DNA of 64,000 nucleotides from positions 1-64,000 of the forward strand of contig NZ_JAJQJH010000002.1 of the NCBI RefSeq assembly GCF_029544075.1. Reading direction: 5' to 3'. Position 1 is the stretch's first letter. Each line of letters starts with the position of its first letter. The DNA is from Chromohalobacter canadensis (GTDB taxonomy: Bacteria > Pseudomonadota > Gammaproteobacteria > Pseudomonadales > Halomonadaceae). Positions 17,888 through 29,384 of the stretch are shown piece by piece. The notes beneath the pieces were generated by a model. The model was given only the letters and a program-made list of their open reading frames with translations, was not told the DNA's origin and searched no databases. Position numbers and translations under genes: made by a program.

Positions 17888-19069
17888 ATGGAAGACGTGG
17901 TGATCGTAGCGGCACGACGCACCGCCATAGGTAGTTTCGGCGGCGCACTCGCCAGCCTCCCCGCGACCCAGCTCGGCGCCACGGTCATCGCGGACTTGCT
18001 CGCGCATACCGGCGTGACACCCGAACAGGTCGATGAGGTCCTTCTGGGTCAGGTGCTGGCCGCCGGATGCGGCCAGAATCCCGCTCGCCAGGCGGCAATA
18101 AACGCCGGGCTGCCCTCCGCCGTACCGGCGATGACCATCAATAAGGTCTGTGGCTCGGGCCTCAAGGCACTGCATCTGGCCACACAGGCCATCCGCTGTG
18201 GCGACGCCGAACTAATCATTGCCGGTGGCCAGGAGAACATGTCGCTGTCCCCGCACGTGCTGCCGAATTCGCGTACCGGCCAACGCATGGGCGACTGGAC
18301 GGCGGTGGACACGATGATCCGTGACGGCTTGTGGGACGCCTTCAACGATATTCACATGGGGATTACCGCCGAGAATCTTGCCGCCAAATACGCCATCACC
18401 CGCGAGGACATGGACGCCTTTGCCGCCGCGTCCCAGCAAAAGGCGACCGCGGCCATCGAAGAAGGCCGTTTCGCCGGACAAATCGTGCCGGTCGAGGTCC
18501 CCCAGCGCAAAGGCGACCCACTCCACGTCACTACCGACGAAGGACCTCGCGCGGGCGTGACCGCCGAACAGCTCGCCGGCATGCGCCCAGCCTTCAAGCG
18601 CGATGGCACCGTCACCGCCGGCAATGCCTCCTCACTCAATGACGGCGCCGCCGTGACCATGCTCTGCTCGGCCAAGAAAGCGAAAGCCCTTGGCCTCGAA
18701 CCCCTCGCGGTAATCAAGGCCTACGCCAACGCCGGGGTCGACCCCGCGATCATGGGCATCGGCCCCGCCCCCGCCACGCGGCGCTGCCTGGAGCGCGCAG
18801 GCTGGTCACTCGATGAACTGGACTTGATCGAAGCCAACGAGGCTTTCGCCGCCCAGGCACTCGCCGTCAATAAGGAACTCGGATGGGATCCGGCCAAGAT
18901 CAATGTCAATGGAGGCGCCATCGCGCTGGGGCACCCTATCGGCGCCTCCGGTTGCCGCATCCTGGTGACGCTGCTGCATGAAATGATCGCCCGCGATGCC
19001 AGGAAGGGCCTGGCGACCCTTTGCATCGGCGGAGGACAAGGCGTGGCGCTAGCCATCGAACGTCCATGA
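17888..19069 (+). CDS. Acetyl-CoA acetyltransferase (thiolase II)
   Basis: Biosynthetic-type thiolase that condenses two acetyl-CoA to acetoacetyl-CoA or runs in reverse; in halophiles it often serves polyhydroxybutyrate formation. The 393-residue protein has nucleophile Cys88 in [22 protein letters not shown], the catalytic His in LGHPIGASG and the second Cys in LCIGGGQG, so the active site is complete. CAGGAG precedes the ATG. No phaB or phaC lies nearby, so phaA versus atoB cannot be decided and no symbol is assigned. Confidence 0.93.
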   Translation: MEDVVIVAARRTAIGSFGGALASLPATQLGATVIADLLAHTGVTPEQVDEVLLGQVLAAGCGQNPARQAAINAGLPSAVPAMTINKVCGSGLKALHLATQAIRCGDAELIIAGGQENMSLSPHVLPNSRTGQRMGDWTAVDTMIRDGLWDAFNDIHMGITAENLAAKYAITREDMDAFAAASQQKATAAIEEGRFAGQIVPVEVPQRKGDPLHVTTDEGPRAGVTAEQLAGMRPAFKRDGTVTAGNASSLNDGAAVTMLCSAKKAKALGLEPLAVIKAYANAGVDPAIMGIGPAPATRRCLERAGWSLDELDLIEANEAFAAQALAVNKELGWDPAKINVNGGAIALGHPIGASGCRILVTLLHEMIARDARKGLATLCIGGGQGVALAIERP

Positions 19070-19146
19070 GATGCTAACTAAAACACTGTTTTGTAACCCT
19101 ACGTCAAACCGGTGAACTTTTCGATTATCCTGCCTGCCCAACCGTT

Positions 19147-19169
19147 TACGACGCCCAAGCGGCGTCGTA
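19147..19169 (+). terminator. Hairpin after the thiolase gene
   Basis: TACGACGCC/GGCGTCGTA forms a 9-bp stem with a CAAGC loop, followed by TTCGTCTTGG. The T-run is interrupted, so it is a weak terminator candidate. Confidence 0.45.
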
Positions 19170-19202
19170 TTCGTCTTGGTTTCAACAGGAAATGTCATCG
19201 GT

Positions 19203-20240
19203 ATGTTGATTTCGGTGCAGGCATTACGTGCGTTTGCGGCATGGGTGGTCGTTTTCCACCACTTCGTGCAGGTCTTTTTCGATTTCGATACTAACAATAC
19301 CTTCGAACACCTTCTCGCCACCCGAGGCCAAATGGGCGTGGATATCTTTTTCATCATCAGTGGCTTCGTCATCTATGCCGCCACCGCACGCCGCGCACCT
19401 TCCAGCGGGGAGTTTCTGCTGCAGCGGGCAGCACGCATCGTGCCTGCCTACTGGCTGTATACCGCCATCACCGCAGGCATCATCTACCTCTCACAGGATG
19501 TCATGCCAAACTATGAGCTGGACCTCAAAAGCCTGGTGATGTCGCTTTTCTTTCTACCCACCGAGAACCCCGCTGGCTATGGATACTATCCAACATTGCC
19601 CGTGGGATGGACGCTTAACTTCGAAATGCTGTTCTATCTGGTGTTTGCAGGCTCCTTACTGGTCAACCGGCATTTACGCCTGTGGCTACTTGCCTTGGTG
19701 CTGATCGCGATCAGCGCTTGGCTCGCGGAGCGCCCACTATTGAGCGACTTCTACCATGACCCCATCATCTACAACTTCTTGCTCGGGCTGGGGGTCGGCA
19801 TCATCTATCGACGCGGCTGGCTCCCCCAGGGGCGCTGGCTCCCGGCCGGTATCGCCGTTGGGGCATTCGCACTGCTCATGCAGTTCGACGACCCACAGGG
19901 CATGACGCGCTTCCTCGCCTGGGGCTTACCGAGTGCAGTGCTACTATGTGCATTCATCTCCATGGAGCCGCTATTCGCCGGAAACCGAGTGATCAAGGCC
20001 TTGGGGGATTGGTCCTATTCGACCTACCTGCTTCATGTGATCGTGCTGTGGACGGCGCAATACACCTTACGCGAACACGTCGGTCTTCCTCCCTACGCGA
20101 CCCTGGCCATCTGCTTACCGCTCATCGCCGTGTTGTCGTGGGCCAGTTTCGAATTCATCGAAAAGCGACTTTCACGCCGCTTGCGCCAGTGGATGCCCAA
20201 GCGCCGTTCGTCTCCTGCCACAAGCGTCTACTCAGTTTAA
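19203..20240 (+). CDS. Acyltransferase 3 family membrane protein
   Basis: Integral membrane O-acyltransferase (OafA/WecH-like) of 345 residues with roughly ten hydrophobic segments. Characteristic sequence near the N terminus includes LRAFAAWVVVFHHF, with the family His, and GVDIFFIISGFVI. Members acetylate or acylate surface sugars such as O-antigen or exopolysaccharide. The ATG at 19203 follows AGGAAA; a TTG at 19176 adds nine residues. It stands alone between the thiolase and the convergent pnp, with no polysaccharide cluster nearby, so the substrate is unknown. Confidence 0.85.
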   Translation: MLISVQALRAFAAWVVVFHHFVQVFFDFDTNNTFEHLLATRGQMGVDIFFIISGFVIYAATARRAPSSGEFLLQRAARIVPAYWLYTAITAGIIYLSQDVMPNYELDLKSLVMSLFFLPTENPAGYGYYPTLPVGWTLNFEMLFYLVFAGSLLVNRHLRLWLLALVLIAISAWLAERPLLSDFYHDPIIYNFLLGLGVGIIYRRGWLPQGRWLPAGIAVGAFALLMQFDDPQGMTRFLAWGLPSAVLLCAFISMEPLFAGNRVIKALGDWSYSTYLLHVIVLWTAQYTLREHVGLPPYATLAICLPLIAVLSWASFEFIEKRLSRRLRQWMPKRRSSPATSVYSV

Positions 20241-20258
20241 GGTGCCGCTAACGTAAAA

Positions 20259-20286
20259 AGCCCCGTACACCTTGGTGTACGGGGCT
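20259..20286. terminator. Bidirectional terminator between acyltransferase and pnp
   Basis: AGCCCCGTACACC and GGTGTACGGGGCT form a long perfect stem with a TT loop. It is flanked by AAAA on the left (T-run for the minus strand) and TTC on the right. Confidence 0.8.
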
Positions 20287-20311
20287 TCATTAACCGCTTG
20301 ACGCAGGGCAT

Positions 20312-22435
20312 TTATTCAGCCGGCGCTGCCTCGAAAGCCGCTTTTTCTTCTGCGGTGATTTCCTTGATGGAAAGCTTCACGCGGTTGCGGTTATCGATGT
20401 CGAGCACCTTGACGATGACTTCCTGATCCTCACTGAGATAATCACGCACATCGTTGACGCGCTCGGGGACGATCTGCGAGATATGCACCAGGCCATCGGT
20501 ACCCGGCATGAAGGTGACGAAGGCACCGAAATCTGTGATACGCGCGACCTTACCCTGATAGAGCTTGCCGATCTCAGGCTCGGCGGTAATCGCCAAGACA
20601 GTATCGATCGCCGCTTTGGCGGCCGTCTTGTCCTCAGCGTAAATGCGCACGGTACCGTCGTCGTCGAGATCGATCGACGCGCCGGTATCGTCACAGATCT
20701 TACGAATGGTCGCGCCACCCTTACCGATGACGTCACGAATCTTGTCGGGATCAATCTTGATGGTGGCCATCGACGGTGCGTTATCGGATACTTCGCTACG
20801 GCTCTGGCCGATGACGGTGCTCATCTGCTCGAGAATATGCAGGCGCGCCTCGTGCGCTTGCTGCAACGCGGTCTCCATGATCTCTTCATTGATACCCTCG
20901 ATCTTGATGTCCATCTGCAGGGCCGTCACGCCGGCGGTCGAACCCGCCACCTTGAAGTCCATATCGCCAAGGTGGTCCTCGTCACCGAGGATATCGGTCA
21001 ACACTGCGTAGCCATCGTCATCCTTGACCAAGCCCATGGCGATACCCGCCACCGGGGCCTTGAGCGGGACGCCGGCGTCCATTAGCGCCAAGGAGGAACC
21101 GCATACCGAGGCCATGGAGCTGGAGCCGTTCGATTCGGTGATTTCCGACACCACGCGAATGGTGTAGGGGAAATCTTCTTCACTGGGCAGCATGGCCTGC
21201 ACACCACGACGCGCCAGTCGCCCATGGCCGATCTCGCGACGCTTGGGCCCACCCATGAATCCGGCTTCACCCACGCTATAAGGAGGGAAGTTGTAGTGCA
21301 GCAGGAAGCGGTCCTTGCGCTCACCTTCCAGCGATTCAATCAACTGAGCGTCCCGCAGCGTTCCCAAGGTCGCGACCACAATCGCCTGGGTCTCACCTCG
21401 CGTGAATACCGCCGAGCCATGTGTCTTGGGCAGGTTGCCGACCTCGATCGCCAACGGACGCACGGTCTTGTGATCGCGGCCATCGATGCGCGGCTCGCCC
21501 TTGATCACCCGTGAACGCACCACCCGTTTCTCAAGGCTGGCAAAGCCACCCTTGACCTCATCAGCATCGAACTGGCCTTGCTCTTCACCAGCCAGTTGCG
21601 TGATCGCCTCATCCTTCAGGGCAGACAAGGCATCCTGACGCGCCATCTTGTCGGTGATGCGATAGGCTTCGCCGATCTTGGCCTCGAAGCCGGCCGCCAG
21701 GGCCTCCTTAAGAGCCATGTTCTCAGCGGCGGGTTGCCACTCCCAGCGCGGCTTGCCGGCTTCAGCGGTCAGTTCGTCGATAGCGGCAATCGCGGCCTGC
21801 ATTTCCTGATGCCCGAAGAGCACCGCGCCGAGCATTTCATCCTCGAGCAGTTCGTTGGCCTCAGACTCGACCATCAGCACGGCCTTCCCGGTACCGGCCA
21901 CGACCATGTTCAGCTCGGAGCTGCCCAGCTCCTCCACCGTCGGGTTGAGGAAATAGCCATTATCTTCGGTGAAGCCAACACGCGCGGCAGCAATCGGACC
22001 ATTGAAGGGGACCCCGGAGATGGCCAACGCCGCAGACGTGCCTAGCATCGCCGCGATGTCGGGGTCATGATTGCGGTCGGTGGAGAGCACCGTGCACACG
22101 ACCTGCACCTCGTTCATGAACCCGTTGGGGAACAGCGGGCGGATCGGCCGATCGATCAAACGCGAGGTGAGGGTTTCCTTCTCGGTAGGGCGACCTTCAC
22201 GCTTGAAGAAGCCACCGGGAATCTTGCCTACGGCGTAGGTCTTTTCCTGATAGTGGACAGAAAGCGGGAAAAAAGGTTGAGCGGGGTTGGCATCTTTCTT
22301 GGCCACCACGGTACACAGCACCACGGTGTCGTCCATGGTCACCATCACGGCACCGGTAGCCTGGCGGGCAATGCGGCCCGTTTCCAGGGTCACGGTACTG
22401 CGACCGTATTGAAACGTTTTCTTGACCGGGTTCAC
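20312..22435 (-). CDS. pnp: Polyribonucleotide nucleotidyltransferase (PNPase)
   Basis: Phosphorolytic 3'-5' exoribonuclease of the degradosome. The 707-residue protein has two RNase PH domains separated by an alpha-helical domain, a KH domain ([15 protein letters not shown] near residue 565) and a C-terminal S1 domain ([13 protein letters not shown]), ending in an acidic tail. The start codon is GTG at 22435 with AAGGA seven bases upstream; no ATG fits the family start [11 protein letters not shown]. It follows rpsO across about 250 bases containing a terminator and a leader hairpin. Confidence 0.96.
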   Translation of the reverse strand: MNPVKKTFQYGRSTVTLETGRIARQATGAVMVTMDDTVVLCTVVAKKDANPAQPFFPLSVHYQEKTYAVGKIPGGFFKREGRPTEKETLTSRLIDRPIRPLFPNGFMNEVQVVCTVLSTDRNHDPDIAAMLGTSAALAISGVPFNGPIAAARVGFTEDNGYFLNPTVEELGSSELNMVVAGTGKAVLMVESEANELLEDEMLGAVLFGHQEMQAAIAAIDELTAEAGKPRWEWQPAAENMALKEALAAGFEAKIGEAYRITDKMARQDALSALKDEAITQLAGEEQGQFDADEVKGGFASLEKRVVRSRVIKGEPRIDGRDHKTVRPLAIEVGNLPKTHGSAVFTRGETQAIVVATLGTLRDAQLIESLEGERKDRFLLHYNFPPYSVGEAGFMGGPKRREIGHGRLARRGVQAMLPSEEDFPYTIRVVSEITESNGSSSMASVCGSSLALMDAGVPLKAPVAGIAMGLVKDDDGYAVLTDILGDEDHLGDMDFKVAGSTAGVTALQMDIKIEGINEEIMETALQQAHEARLHILEQMSTVIGQSRSEVSDNAPSMATIKIDPDKIRDVIGKGGATIRKICDDTGASIDLDDDGTVRIYAEDKTAAKAAIDTVLAITAEPEIGKLYQGKVARITDFGAFVTFMPGTDGLVHISQIVPERVNDVRDYLSEDQEVIVKVLDIDNRNRVKLSIKEITAEEKAAFEAAPAE

Positions 22436-22464
22436 GGCAATGTCCTTAACTTTTCATCTCATGT

Positions 22465-22490
22465 ATGGGTCGTCTCGACTCGGCGACCAT
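22465..22490 (-). promoter_or_regulatory. Leader hairpin upstream of pnp
   Basis: ATGGTCG and CGACCCAT can pair, with one irregular position, to make a hairpin in the pnp leader. In E. coli the pnp leader is cleaved by RNase III for autoregulation; a similar role here is inference only. Confidence 0.3.
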
Positions 22491-22545
22491 TTTAGGAGCT
22501 CACGCGCCACGGGGCCACTCATTACGACACGCGGGGCCGACGTAA

Positions 22546-22579
22546 CAAAAAACGGGCAGCCCCGGAGGACTGCCCGTTT
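22546..22579 (-). terminator. rpsO terminator
   Basis: Read on the minus strand, AACGGGCAG pairs with CTGCCCGTT around a short loop and is followed by a T-rich run. It lies between rpsO and pnp and should cause partial or full termination. Confidence 0.75.
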
Positions 22580-22685
22580 CAAACACCCATGCGTCATCGC
22601 TAGCATGAAAGACCTTCACGACTCTGGCATACAAGTGAAATACCTTCATGGCATCCACTCCTGCACTGTCGCGAACGAGACTTCC

Positions 22686-22955
22686 TTAGCGGCGCAGGCC
22701 GAGACGCTGGATCAATGACTGATAACGCCCGAGATCTTTGCGCTTCAGATAATCCAGCAGCTTGCGACGCTGGTTGACCATGCGAATCAGGCCACGACGA
22801 GAGTGGTGATCCTGCTTGTTGCTTTTGAAGTGATCCTGCAAGCCATCGATGTTGGCGGATAGCAGGGCCACCTGTACTTCAGGGGAACCGGTATCGCTTT
22901 CGCCACGACCGTATTCATTAACGATGGTGGCTTTCTGTTCAGCGGTCAGTGCCAT
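22686..22955 (-). CDS. rpsO: 30S ribosomal protein S15
   Basis: Binds 16S rRNA helix 22 and the h20/21/22 junction in the 30S platform. The 89-residue protein is the canonical length and keeps [18 protein letters not shown] and the [21 protein letters not shown] signature. It sits between truB and pnp, the conserved order. Confidence 0.97.
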   Translation of the reverse strand: MALTAEQKATIVNEYGRGESDTGSPEVQVALLSANIDGLQDHFKSNKQDHHSRRGLIRMVNQRRKLLDYLKRKDLGRYQSLIQRLGLRR

Positions 22956-23127
22956 TTCTCTCTCCAGTAAACAATATGCCTGAGCAATGAATGTCGGAGA
23001 CCACGCATATTTGCAGTCTCCAGGTACTGCCCGCGAAATACGGGCGCCATGTAAAAGGCCTGGCCTTCATGCACACCGATGGTATCGGCCCGCCCCGGCG
23101 CACATGGCACGCGCCAGGTATCACGCC

Positions 23128-24051
23128 TCACTCGCGAACGGGCGAGGCGGTATTCCGTAAGCGTCGCGGCGTGACTTCCCCAGGTCTCGTAACACTCACG
23201 AGCCCCAAAAAAGCACCGTCGTGATAGAGGCGCGCCGTTTCGTCCGGAGCCAAAGCCCCGGTTTCAACCCGTGCCCGCTGCCCCTGCAGAAGTCGCCGCG
23301 ACTCGATCGCTGCCACTTCAAGCGATGGCACGTGGGGCAGCATCGCATCGATGGGCAACAACCGCGCCTGACGCGAGGCTTCGTCCATCTGCTCGAGCGC
23401 CTCGTAGCCCTGCATGGCATCGGCGTCGAACGGCCCGCTACTTAGCCGACGCAGGGACGTAATGTGCGCGCCGCATCCTAGCGCCCGACCGATATCCTCA
23501 GCCAAGGTACGGATGTAGGTGCCCTTGCTGCAGCGCACCTCGAGTTCGAAACCCTCGGTCTCGCACGACAGCAGACGCATATCATAAACCCTCACGCGGC
23601 GTGCCGCACGCTCGACCTGCTTGCCTTCGCGAGCCAGCTCGTAGAGAGGCCGCCCCTGGTGCTTGAGTGCCGAGTACATCGGTGGAATCTGCTCGATGTC
23701 ACCGCGAAACCTCGCCAGTACGGCCTCGATATCGTGCTCGACGAGGGCCGGCACCGAATGACGCTCGACCACCGTACCTTCTACGTCGCCAGTATCCGTG
23801 GTCTCGCCCAGCCTGACACGCGTACGGTACGTCTTGTCGGCATCAAGCAAATAGGCAGAAAACTTGGTCGCCTCACCAAAACAGATCGGCAGCAAGCCAG
23901 TCGCCATTGGGTCCAGCGTGCCGGTATGACCAGCCTTTTGTGCATCGTATAAACGGCGCACCTGTTGCAAGGCATGGTTCGATGAGACGCCCTGCGCCTT
24001 ATCAAGCAGCAGCACGCCATCCACCGGTGTGCCACGACGACGTCGCGCCAT
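23128..24051 (-). CDS. truB: tRNA pseudouridine-55 synthase
   Basis: Makes pseudouridine at position 55 of the T-loop in all tRNAs. The 307-residue protein carries GHTGTLDPMATGLLP with the catalytic Asp, YSALKHQGRPLYELAR and CSKGTYIRTLAEDIG, followed by a C-terminal PUA-like region. The ATG at 24051 shares a base with the rbfA stop (TGATG); a TTG one codon upstream is also possible. The coupling to rbfA is typical. Confidence 0.95.
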   Translation of the reverse strand: MARRRRGTPVDGVLLLDKAQGVSSNHALQQVRRLYDAQKAGHTGTLDPMATGLLPICFGEATKFSAYLLDADKTYRTRVRLGETTDTGDVEGTVVERHSVPALVEHDIEAVLARFRGDIEQIPPMYSALKHQGRPLYELAREGKQVERAARRVRVYDMRLLSCETEGFELEVRCSKGTYIRTLAEDIGRALGCGAHITSLRRLSSGPFDADAMQGYEALEQMDEASRQARLLPIDAMLPHVPSLEVAAIESRRLLQGQRARVETGALAPDETARLYHDGAFLGLVSVTRPGEVTPRRLRNTASPVRE

Positions 24052-24443
24052 CAACGTACCTCGTCTTCATCATCGTCGTGACGGCGACGATCATCGGCCA
24101 CCGCCTCGTCGATCAAGGATGACAGACGCTGACCACGCACAACGCTTTCATCGTAATGAAAACGTAGTTCCGGCACATGCCGGAGCTTGACGCGATTGGC
24201 GATCTGACTGCGCAGGAATCCCCGCGCATGACGCAGCACCTTGAGGTTTTCATCGATGCGCGTGGCATCGTTCTCACCCAACAGTGTGATGTAGATGTCG
24301 GCATAGCCCAGATCGCGACTGACCTTCACCGCACTCACAGTGACCATCCCCAGGCGTGGATCCTTGATCTCACGCTGGATGAGGACAGCCAACTCCTGCT
24401 GCAGTTGATCGGCCACACGATCGGTACGTTTGAATTCGCGCAT
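24051..24443 (-). CDS. rbfA: Ribosome-binding factor A
   Basis: KH-fold maturation factor for the 30S subunit that acts on 16S rRNA helix 1 and matters in cold adaptation. The 130-residue protein begins MREFKRTDRVADQLQQEL and keeps DPRLGMVTVSAVKVSRDL; the C terminus ends in an Asp/Arg-rich tail. It lies 56 bases after infB and overlaps truB by one base. Confidence 0.95.
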   Translation of the reverse strand: MREFKRTDRVADQLQQELAVLIQREIKDPRLGMVTVSAVKVSRDLGYADIYITLLGENDATRIDENLKVLRHARGFLRSQIANRVKLRHVPELRFHYDESVVRGQRLSSLIDEAVADDRRRHDDDEDEVR

Positions 24444-24499
24444 CGTTATCTCCCGCGATTCGCCATTCGGATAGCGGACGACGAGTCGTCCGCCATGCC

Positions 24500-27055
24500 T
24501 TACAGGCTACGCTCGACCTTGACCTGATCGAAGACCTCGATCTTGTCGCCGACCTGAACGTCGTTGTAGTTCTTGACGCCGATACCGCATTCCATACCGC
24601 TGCGGACCTCGCCAAGGTCATCCTTGTAGCGACGCAGAGATTCCAGCTCGCCTTCGTAGATGACGACGTTCTCACGCAGTACGCGAATCCGCTTGTGACG
24701 ATGCACGGTGCCTTCGATGACCATGCAGCCTGCCACGGCGCCGATCTTGGGCGCACGAAAAACCTCGCGCACTTCGGCCACGCCGACGATCTCTTCCTTC
24801 CACTCCGGTGCCAGCATGCCACTCATGGCCTGCTTGACTTCGTCGATGAGGTGGTAGATCACACTGTAATAGCGCAGATCCAAGCCTTCACGTTCGACGA
24901 TTTCCCGCGCAGACACATCGGCACGCACGTTGAAACCGACCAGAATGGCGTCACTGGCCACCGCCAAGTTGGCATCGGTACCGGTGATACCGCCGACACC
25001 CGAGGACACGACCGCCACCTTGACTTCGTCGGTGGAGAGTTCTTCCAAGGCACCACGAATCGCTTCCAAGGAACCTTGCACATCGACCTTGAGGACGATG
25101 TTGACCTTGGCCACTTCGTCCTGCCCCATCTGGCTGAACATGTTCTCCAACTTGGCCTTCTGCTGGCGAGCCAGGCGCACTTCGCGGTACTTGCCCTGAC
25201 GGAAGTTGGCGACTTCACGTGCCTTCTTCTCATCAGCGACGACGATGAACTCGTCACCGGCTTCGGGCGTACCATCGAGGCCCTGGATCTCGACCGGCAT
25301 GGCCGGGCCGACCTCTTCCACGCGTGTGCCGGTTTCGTTGACCAGCGCGCGAACGCGACCATAGTGCAAACCAGCCAAGACGATATCGCCTCGCTTGAGC
25401 GTGCCGTTCTGCACCAGCACAGTCGCCACCGGACCACGCCCCTTGTCCAGCTGAGATTCAACGACGACACCTTTGGCAGGTGCTTCCGGCACTGCCTTGA
25501 GCTCGAGCACTTCGGAGACCAGCAGCACCGCCTCGAGCAGTGCATCGATGCCGTCACCGGTCTTGGCTGAGACGTGTACGAACTGCGTATCGCCGCCCCA
25601 TTCTTCGGAGATCACACCGTGCTGGGACAGTTCATTGCGGATACGGTCGAAATCCGCACCTTCCTTATCGACCTTGTTGACCGCCACCACCATCGGCACG
25701 CCGGCCGCTTTGGAATGCTCGATCGCCTCGACGGTCTGCGGCATGACGCCATCGTCGGCCGCAACGACCAGGATGACCACATCGGTCGCCTGGGCACCGC
25801 GAGCACGCATGGCGGTGAATGCTGCGTGGCCTGGAGTGTCGAGGAAGGTCACGCCGCCGTGCTGGTCCTCGACGTGATAGGCGCCGATGTGCTGGGTAAT
25901 GCCACCGGCCTCGCCGGTCGCAACCTTCGTACGGCGAATGAAGTCGAGTAGCGAGGTCTTGCCGTGATCGACGTGGCCCATCACCGTGACGACCGGCGCA
26001 CGCATGATTTCGTCGCCTTCGTAGGAGATGGCCTCGAGCACTTCCGTCTCCAGCGCATCGTCCTTGACCAGCTTGGGCTTATGGCCCATCTCTTCGACGA
26101 CGATGGCCGCCGTGTCCTGGTCGATAGTCTGGTTGATGGTCACCGCCGCACCCATGGTGAACATCGCCTTGATGACCTCATTGGCCTTGATCGACATCTT
26201 GTCGGCCAGCTCGGCAACGCTGATCGACTCAGGAATGCCAACTTCACGGACGATGGGCTGCGTCGGCTTCTGGAAGCCGTGCTGATTATCGCGACCGCCG
26301 CCACGACGCCCGCCGCCACGACGCTCGGAGCGCTTGGCTTTCTTGGCATTGCCACGACGCCGCTCACGACGCTCGTCATCGTCGTCACGACCACCTTTGC
26401 GGCCACGTTCGGATTCTTTCTTATGAGGAGTCTGACCACGCCGGTTCGGTGTCCGCGGCTCTTTCGGCGGCGCCTCGACGTAGGGCTCGCTCGCGGGCGC
26501 CGGTGTGGCGATGTCCTCGGGCACAGGAGCTTCTGGTGTGCTCGGTGCCTCGCTTTCAGCCGGCTTATCGGTCTCGGGTGCCTGAGCGTCTTGGGTCGGC
26601 TCTTGTGCCTTCACCCGGGCGGCCTCTTCCGCAGCGGCTTGTTCCGCCTTGGCGGTTTCGGCAGCCTGGGCGGCCTGAGCCTGCTTGGCATCGGCCATAT
26701 CACCGACCAACTGACGCGGACCGGCTTCTTCGGCCGGTGCTTCCTCGGCCGGCTCCGGCTCGCGCTTGACGTAAGTACGCTTCTTGCGCACCTGTACGTC
26801 GATGGCCTTGCCACGGCCATCGCCACTACGGATCCGGCTCTTGGTATTACGCGTCAACGTCACGCGGTTCTTCGTCGCGCCGCTATCCCCACCATGGCTA
26901 CGCGTCAGGTGATCGAGAAGGCGCTGTTTGTCCTCCTCGGATACCGCATCGCTTTCGTCCTGATGGGGAAGCCCCGCTTCTTTCATCTGCTCCAGCAGAC
27001 GGGACACGTCGCGTCCCACCTTGCTGGCAAAATCCTTAACGGTCATGTCTGACAT
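24500..27055 (-). CDS. infB: Translation initiation factor IF-2
   Basis: GTPase that brings fMet-tRNA to the 30S subunit and promotes subunit joining. The 851-residue protein has an IF2_N domain at the N terminus, then an Ala/Glu/Pro-rich linker with Arg/Gly/Lys-rich stretches (about residues 60-270). The G domain follows ([26 protein letters not shown]), then domains II-IV. The ATG at 27055 has AGGAGGG five bases upstream, so the full-length form is clear. The encoded initiator tRNA lies in the same transcription unit upstream. Confidence 0.96.
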   Translation of the reverse strand: MSDMTVKDFASKVGRDVSRLLEQMKEAGLPHQDESDAVSEEDKQRLLDHLTRSHGGDSGATKNRVTLTRNTKSRIRSGDGRGKAIDVQVRKKRTYVKREPEPAEEAPAEEAGPRQLVGDMADAKQAQAAQAAETAKAEQAAAEEAARVKAQEPTQDAQAPETDKPAESEAPSTPEAPVPEDIATPAPASEPYVEAPPKEPRTPNRRGQTPHKKESERGRKGGRDDDDERRERRRGNAKKAKRSERRGGGRRGGGRDNQHGFQKPTQPIVREVGIPESISVAELADKMSIKANEVIKAMFTMGAAVTINQTIDQDTAAIVVEEMGHKPKLVKDDALETEVLEAISYEGDEIMRAPVVTVMGHVDHGKTSLLDFIRRTKVATGEAGGITQHIGAYHVEDQHGGVTFLDTPGHAAFTAMRARGAQATDVVILVVAADDGVMPQTVEAIEHSKAAGVPMVVAVNKVDKEGADFDRIRNELSQHGVISEEWGGDTQFVHVSAKTGDGIDALLEAVLLVSEVLELKAVPEAPAKGVVVESQLDKGRGPVATVLVQNGTLKRGDIVLAGLHYGRVRALVNETGTRVEEVGPAMPVEIQGLDGTPEAGDEFIVVADEKKAREVANFRQGKYREVRLARQQKAKLENMFSQMGQDEVAKVNIVLKVDVQGSLEAIRGALEELSTDEVKVAVVSSGVGGITGTDANLAVASDAILVGFNVRADVSAREIVEREGLDLRYYSVIYHLIDEVKQAMSGMLAPEWKEEIVGVAEVREVFRAPKIGAVAGCMVIEGTVHRHKRIRVLRENVVIYEGELESLRRYKDDLGEVRSGMECGIGVKNYNDVQVGDKIEVFDQVKVERSL

Positions 27056-27082
27056 TACGACCCTCCTGAGCCCGTGACCAGA

Positions 27083-28576
27083 TTACTGTTCGCTCTCGAA
27101 CCAAGGCGCACGAGCGGTCATTATCAGCGCCGCAGCGCGCTCTTCGTCCACATCGTCGATGTCCTTGAGATCATCGATGGACTGCTCGGCCAAATCCTCA
27201 CGAGTGACGATCCCTCGGCTGGCGAGCGTGAATGCCAAGTGACGCTCCATGCCCTCCATTTCAAGGAGGTCGTCATCAGGCTGCGCACCGTCCAGCGCCT
27301 CTTCTGAGGCAATGGCCAGCGTCAGCAACTCGTCCTTGGCTCGAGCGCGCAGCGTTTCGATCAGTGCTTCATCCAATTCCTCGATTTCAAGCAATTCCTC
27401 AAGCGGCACATAAGCCAGCTCTTCAAGCGAGGTAAAGCCTTCCTCGACCAGCAGACGAGCCAGTTCCTCGTCGACTTCGAGATGATTGATGAAGTACTCG
27501 ATCAGGCTGTCGATTTCTTGCTCGCGCTTGCCTTCGGCCTCTTCCTCGGTCATCACGTTGAGCGTCCAGCCCGTCAGCTCGGAAGCCAGGCGAACGTTCT
27601 GGCCGCTGCGGCCGATGGCCTGCGCCAGGTTATCCTCGGCGACGGCGACATCCATGGAGTGGGCGTCTTCGTCGACAAGAATGGAACCGACTTCCGCGGG
27701 CGCCATGGCGTTGATCACCAATTGCGCCGGGTTGTCGTCCCACGTAATGATGTCCACGCGCTCGTTACCCAGCTCATTGGACACCGCTTGCACACGCGAA
27801 CCGCGCATGCCGACACACGCACCGACCGGGTCGATACGCTTGTCATTGGTCTTCACCGCGATCTTGGCGCGGGCGCCCGGATCGCGCGCTGCCCCCTTGA
27901 TCTCGATCAATTGCTCAGCAATTTCAGGTACTTCTATCTTGAAGAGCTCGACGATCATCTCGGGGCGCGTACGCGTCAGAATCAACTGCGAGCCACGCGC
28001 CTCGGCATCGACCTTCCATAACAGGGCACGTACCCGCTCGTTCATGCGGTAACGTTCGCCGGGGATCATTTCACTACGCGGGAGGAAAGCCTCGGCGTTC
28101 TCCCCCAAGTCGACCACCAACCCTTCACGTGTGGTCTTCTTGACGATACCCGCCACCAGTTCGCCTTCACGCTCGGCGTATTGGCGCACGACCTCAGCCC
28201 GTTCGGCTTCGCGCACCTTCTGCACGATGACCTGCTTGGCAGTCTGGGCGGCGATGCGACCGAAAGCCACCGACTCGACCTGCTCCTCGACCACATCGCC
28301 GAGGGCCAGCGGTGGATCGCGACGCTCTGCCTCGGAGAACGGAATCTCGCTGTCCGGATTCTCGAACGCGTCGTCGTCGACGACGGTCCAGCGACGGAAG
28401 GTTTCATAGTCGCCAGTCACGCGGTCGATCTTGACGCGGGCGCTCACTTCCTGGCCGTCGAAACGCTTGCGCGATGCACTCGCCAGCGCCGACTCGACGG
28501 CCTCGAAGATCACTTCTCGCGGCACCCCCTTTTCGTTCGAGATCGCATCCACGACTAGCAGAATCTCTTTACTCAT
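27083..28576 (-). CDS. nusA: Transcription termination/antitermination factor NusA
   Basis: Binds RNA polymerase and nascent RNA to control pausing, termination and antitermination. The 497-residue protein (E. coli 495) has an N-terminal polymerase-binding domain, an S1 domain ([19 protein letters not shown]), two KH domains, and two acidic C-terminal repeats, as found in gammaproteobacteria. GAGG lies before the ATG. The rimP-nusA-infB order is conserved and allows feedback of translation factors on transcription. Confidence 0.96.
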   Translation of the reverse strand: MSKEILLVVDAISNEKGVPREVIFEAVESALASASRKRFDGQEVSARVKIDRVTGDYETFRRWTVVDDDAFENPDSEIPFSEAERRDPPLALGDVVEEQVESVAFGRIAAQTAKQVIVQKVREAERAEVVRQYAEREGELVAGIVKKTTREGLVVDLGENAEAFLPRSEMIPGERYRMNERVRALLWKVDAEARGSQLILTRTRPEMIVELFKIEVPEIAEQLIEIKGAARDPGARAKIAVKTNDKRIDPVGACVGMRGSRVQAVSNELGNERVDIITWDDNPAQLVINAMAPAEVGSILVDEDAHSMDVAVAEDNLAQAIGRSGQNVRLASELTGWTLNVMTEEEAEGKREQEIDSLIEYFINHLEVDEELARLLVEEGFTSLEELAYVPLEELLEIEELDEALIETLRARAKDELLTLAIASEEALDGAQPDDDLLEMEGMERHLAFTLASRGIVTREDLAEQSIDDLKDIDDVDEERAAALIMTARAPWFESEQ

Positions 28577-28602
28577 GCCTATGCCTCGTAGAAAAGCTGT
28601 CC

Positions 28603-29064
28603 TTAATTATCGAACTGAGGCACCACCCGCGCCTGCTCGATGCTTTCGACCGGAAAGCAATATTCTTGTCCGTCGAGTTGCAGCAGAATCTCGTCGCCCT
28701 CGACACCCGCCAGTTGTCCCTGAAATTTGCGACGCCCTTCGAAGGGGACGCTCAGCTTCACCTTGACATGGCTGCCCTTGAAACGCGCGAACTGATCGAG
28801 CGTAAACAGAGGACGGTCCATCCCCGGCGATGAGACCTCCAAGCGATATTCTCCCGCAATGGGGTCTTCTACATCCAACACGCCACTGACTTGACGGCTG
28901 ACTGACGCGCAGTCATCCACGGTCACGCCCTCGGCACTTTCGATATAAATCACCAGACGGGAATGCTTACCCTGGGCAAGGTAGTCGACCCCCCAGAGAT
29001 CGAAGCCCATGGCCGTCACGACCGGCTCGATGAGCGTATTCAGTGCAGCGTGCTTATTTGCCAC
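28603..29064 (-). CDS. rimP: Ribosome maturation factor RimP
   Basis: Required for 30S assembly at the central pseudoknot stage. The 153-residue protein shows the family segments [32 protein letters not shown] and the [18 protein letters not shown] signature. It is the first protein gene after the initiator tRNA and its terminator, and lies 26 bases before nusA. Confidence 0.95.
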   Translation of the reverse strand: MANKHAALNTLIEPVVTAMGFDLWGVDYLAQGKHSRLVIYIESAEGVTVDDCASVSRQVSGVLDVEDPIAGEYRLEVSSPGMDRPLFTLDQFARFKGSHVKVKLSVPFEGRRKFQGQLAGVEGDEILLQLDGQEYCFPVESIEQARVVPQFDN

Positions 29065-29160
29065 AGGCGGAGGCTCCCACTAGCAGTTGCATCAGGCACC
29101 TGACCAGGAGTGAAGAGGAAAGCTAGGTGGCTGATTGGCGTTATCGTCGCAAGTGATAAC

Positions 29161-29186
29161 AAAAAGCCCCTTCATAGGAAGGGGCC
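29161..29186 (-). terminator. Terminator after the initiator tRNA gene
   Basis: On the minus strand GCCCCTTC-type arms pair over 8 bp around a tetraloop and are followed by five T. It separates the tRNA genes from rimP, though read-through is usual in this operon. Confidence 0.7.
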
Positions 29187-29200
29187 TTTCGTAAAAAACT

Positions 29201-29277
<77 letters not shown>

Positions 29278-29354
29278 TCAATGGCTGACGATTATACTGA
29301 TCACCTCTTGAAAAGTCAAGGTGTCTAACCATCGTCATATCGTGCCAATCTTTA

Positions 29355-29383
29355 ATTGGGTCAACAACTTACATTGACTCAAT
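29355..29383 (-). repeat. Inverted repeat directly after tRNA-Leu
   Basis: ATTGAGTCAA and TTGACCCAAT (minus-strand reading, one mismatch) flank a 9-base loop immediately after the tRNA-Leu CCA. There is no T-run, so it may guide 3' processing rather than terminate. Confidence 0.4.
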
Positions 29384-29384
29384 A

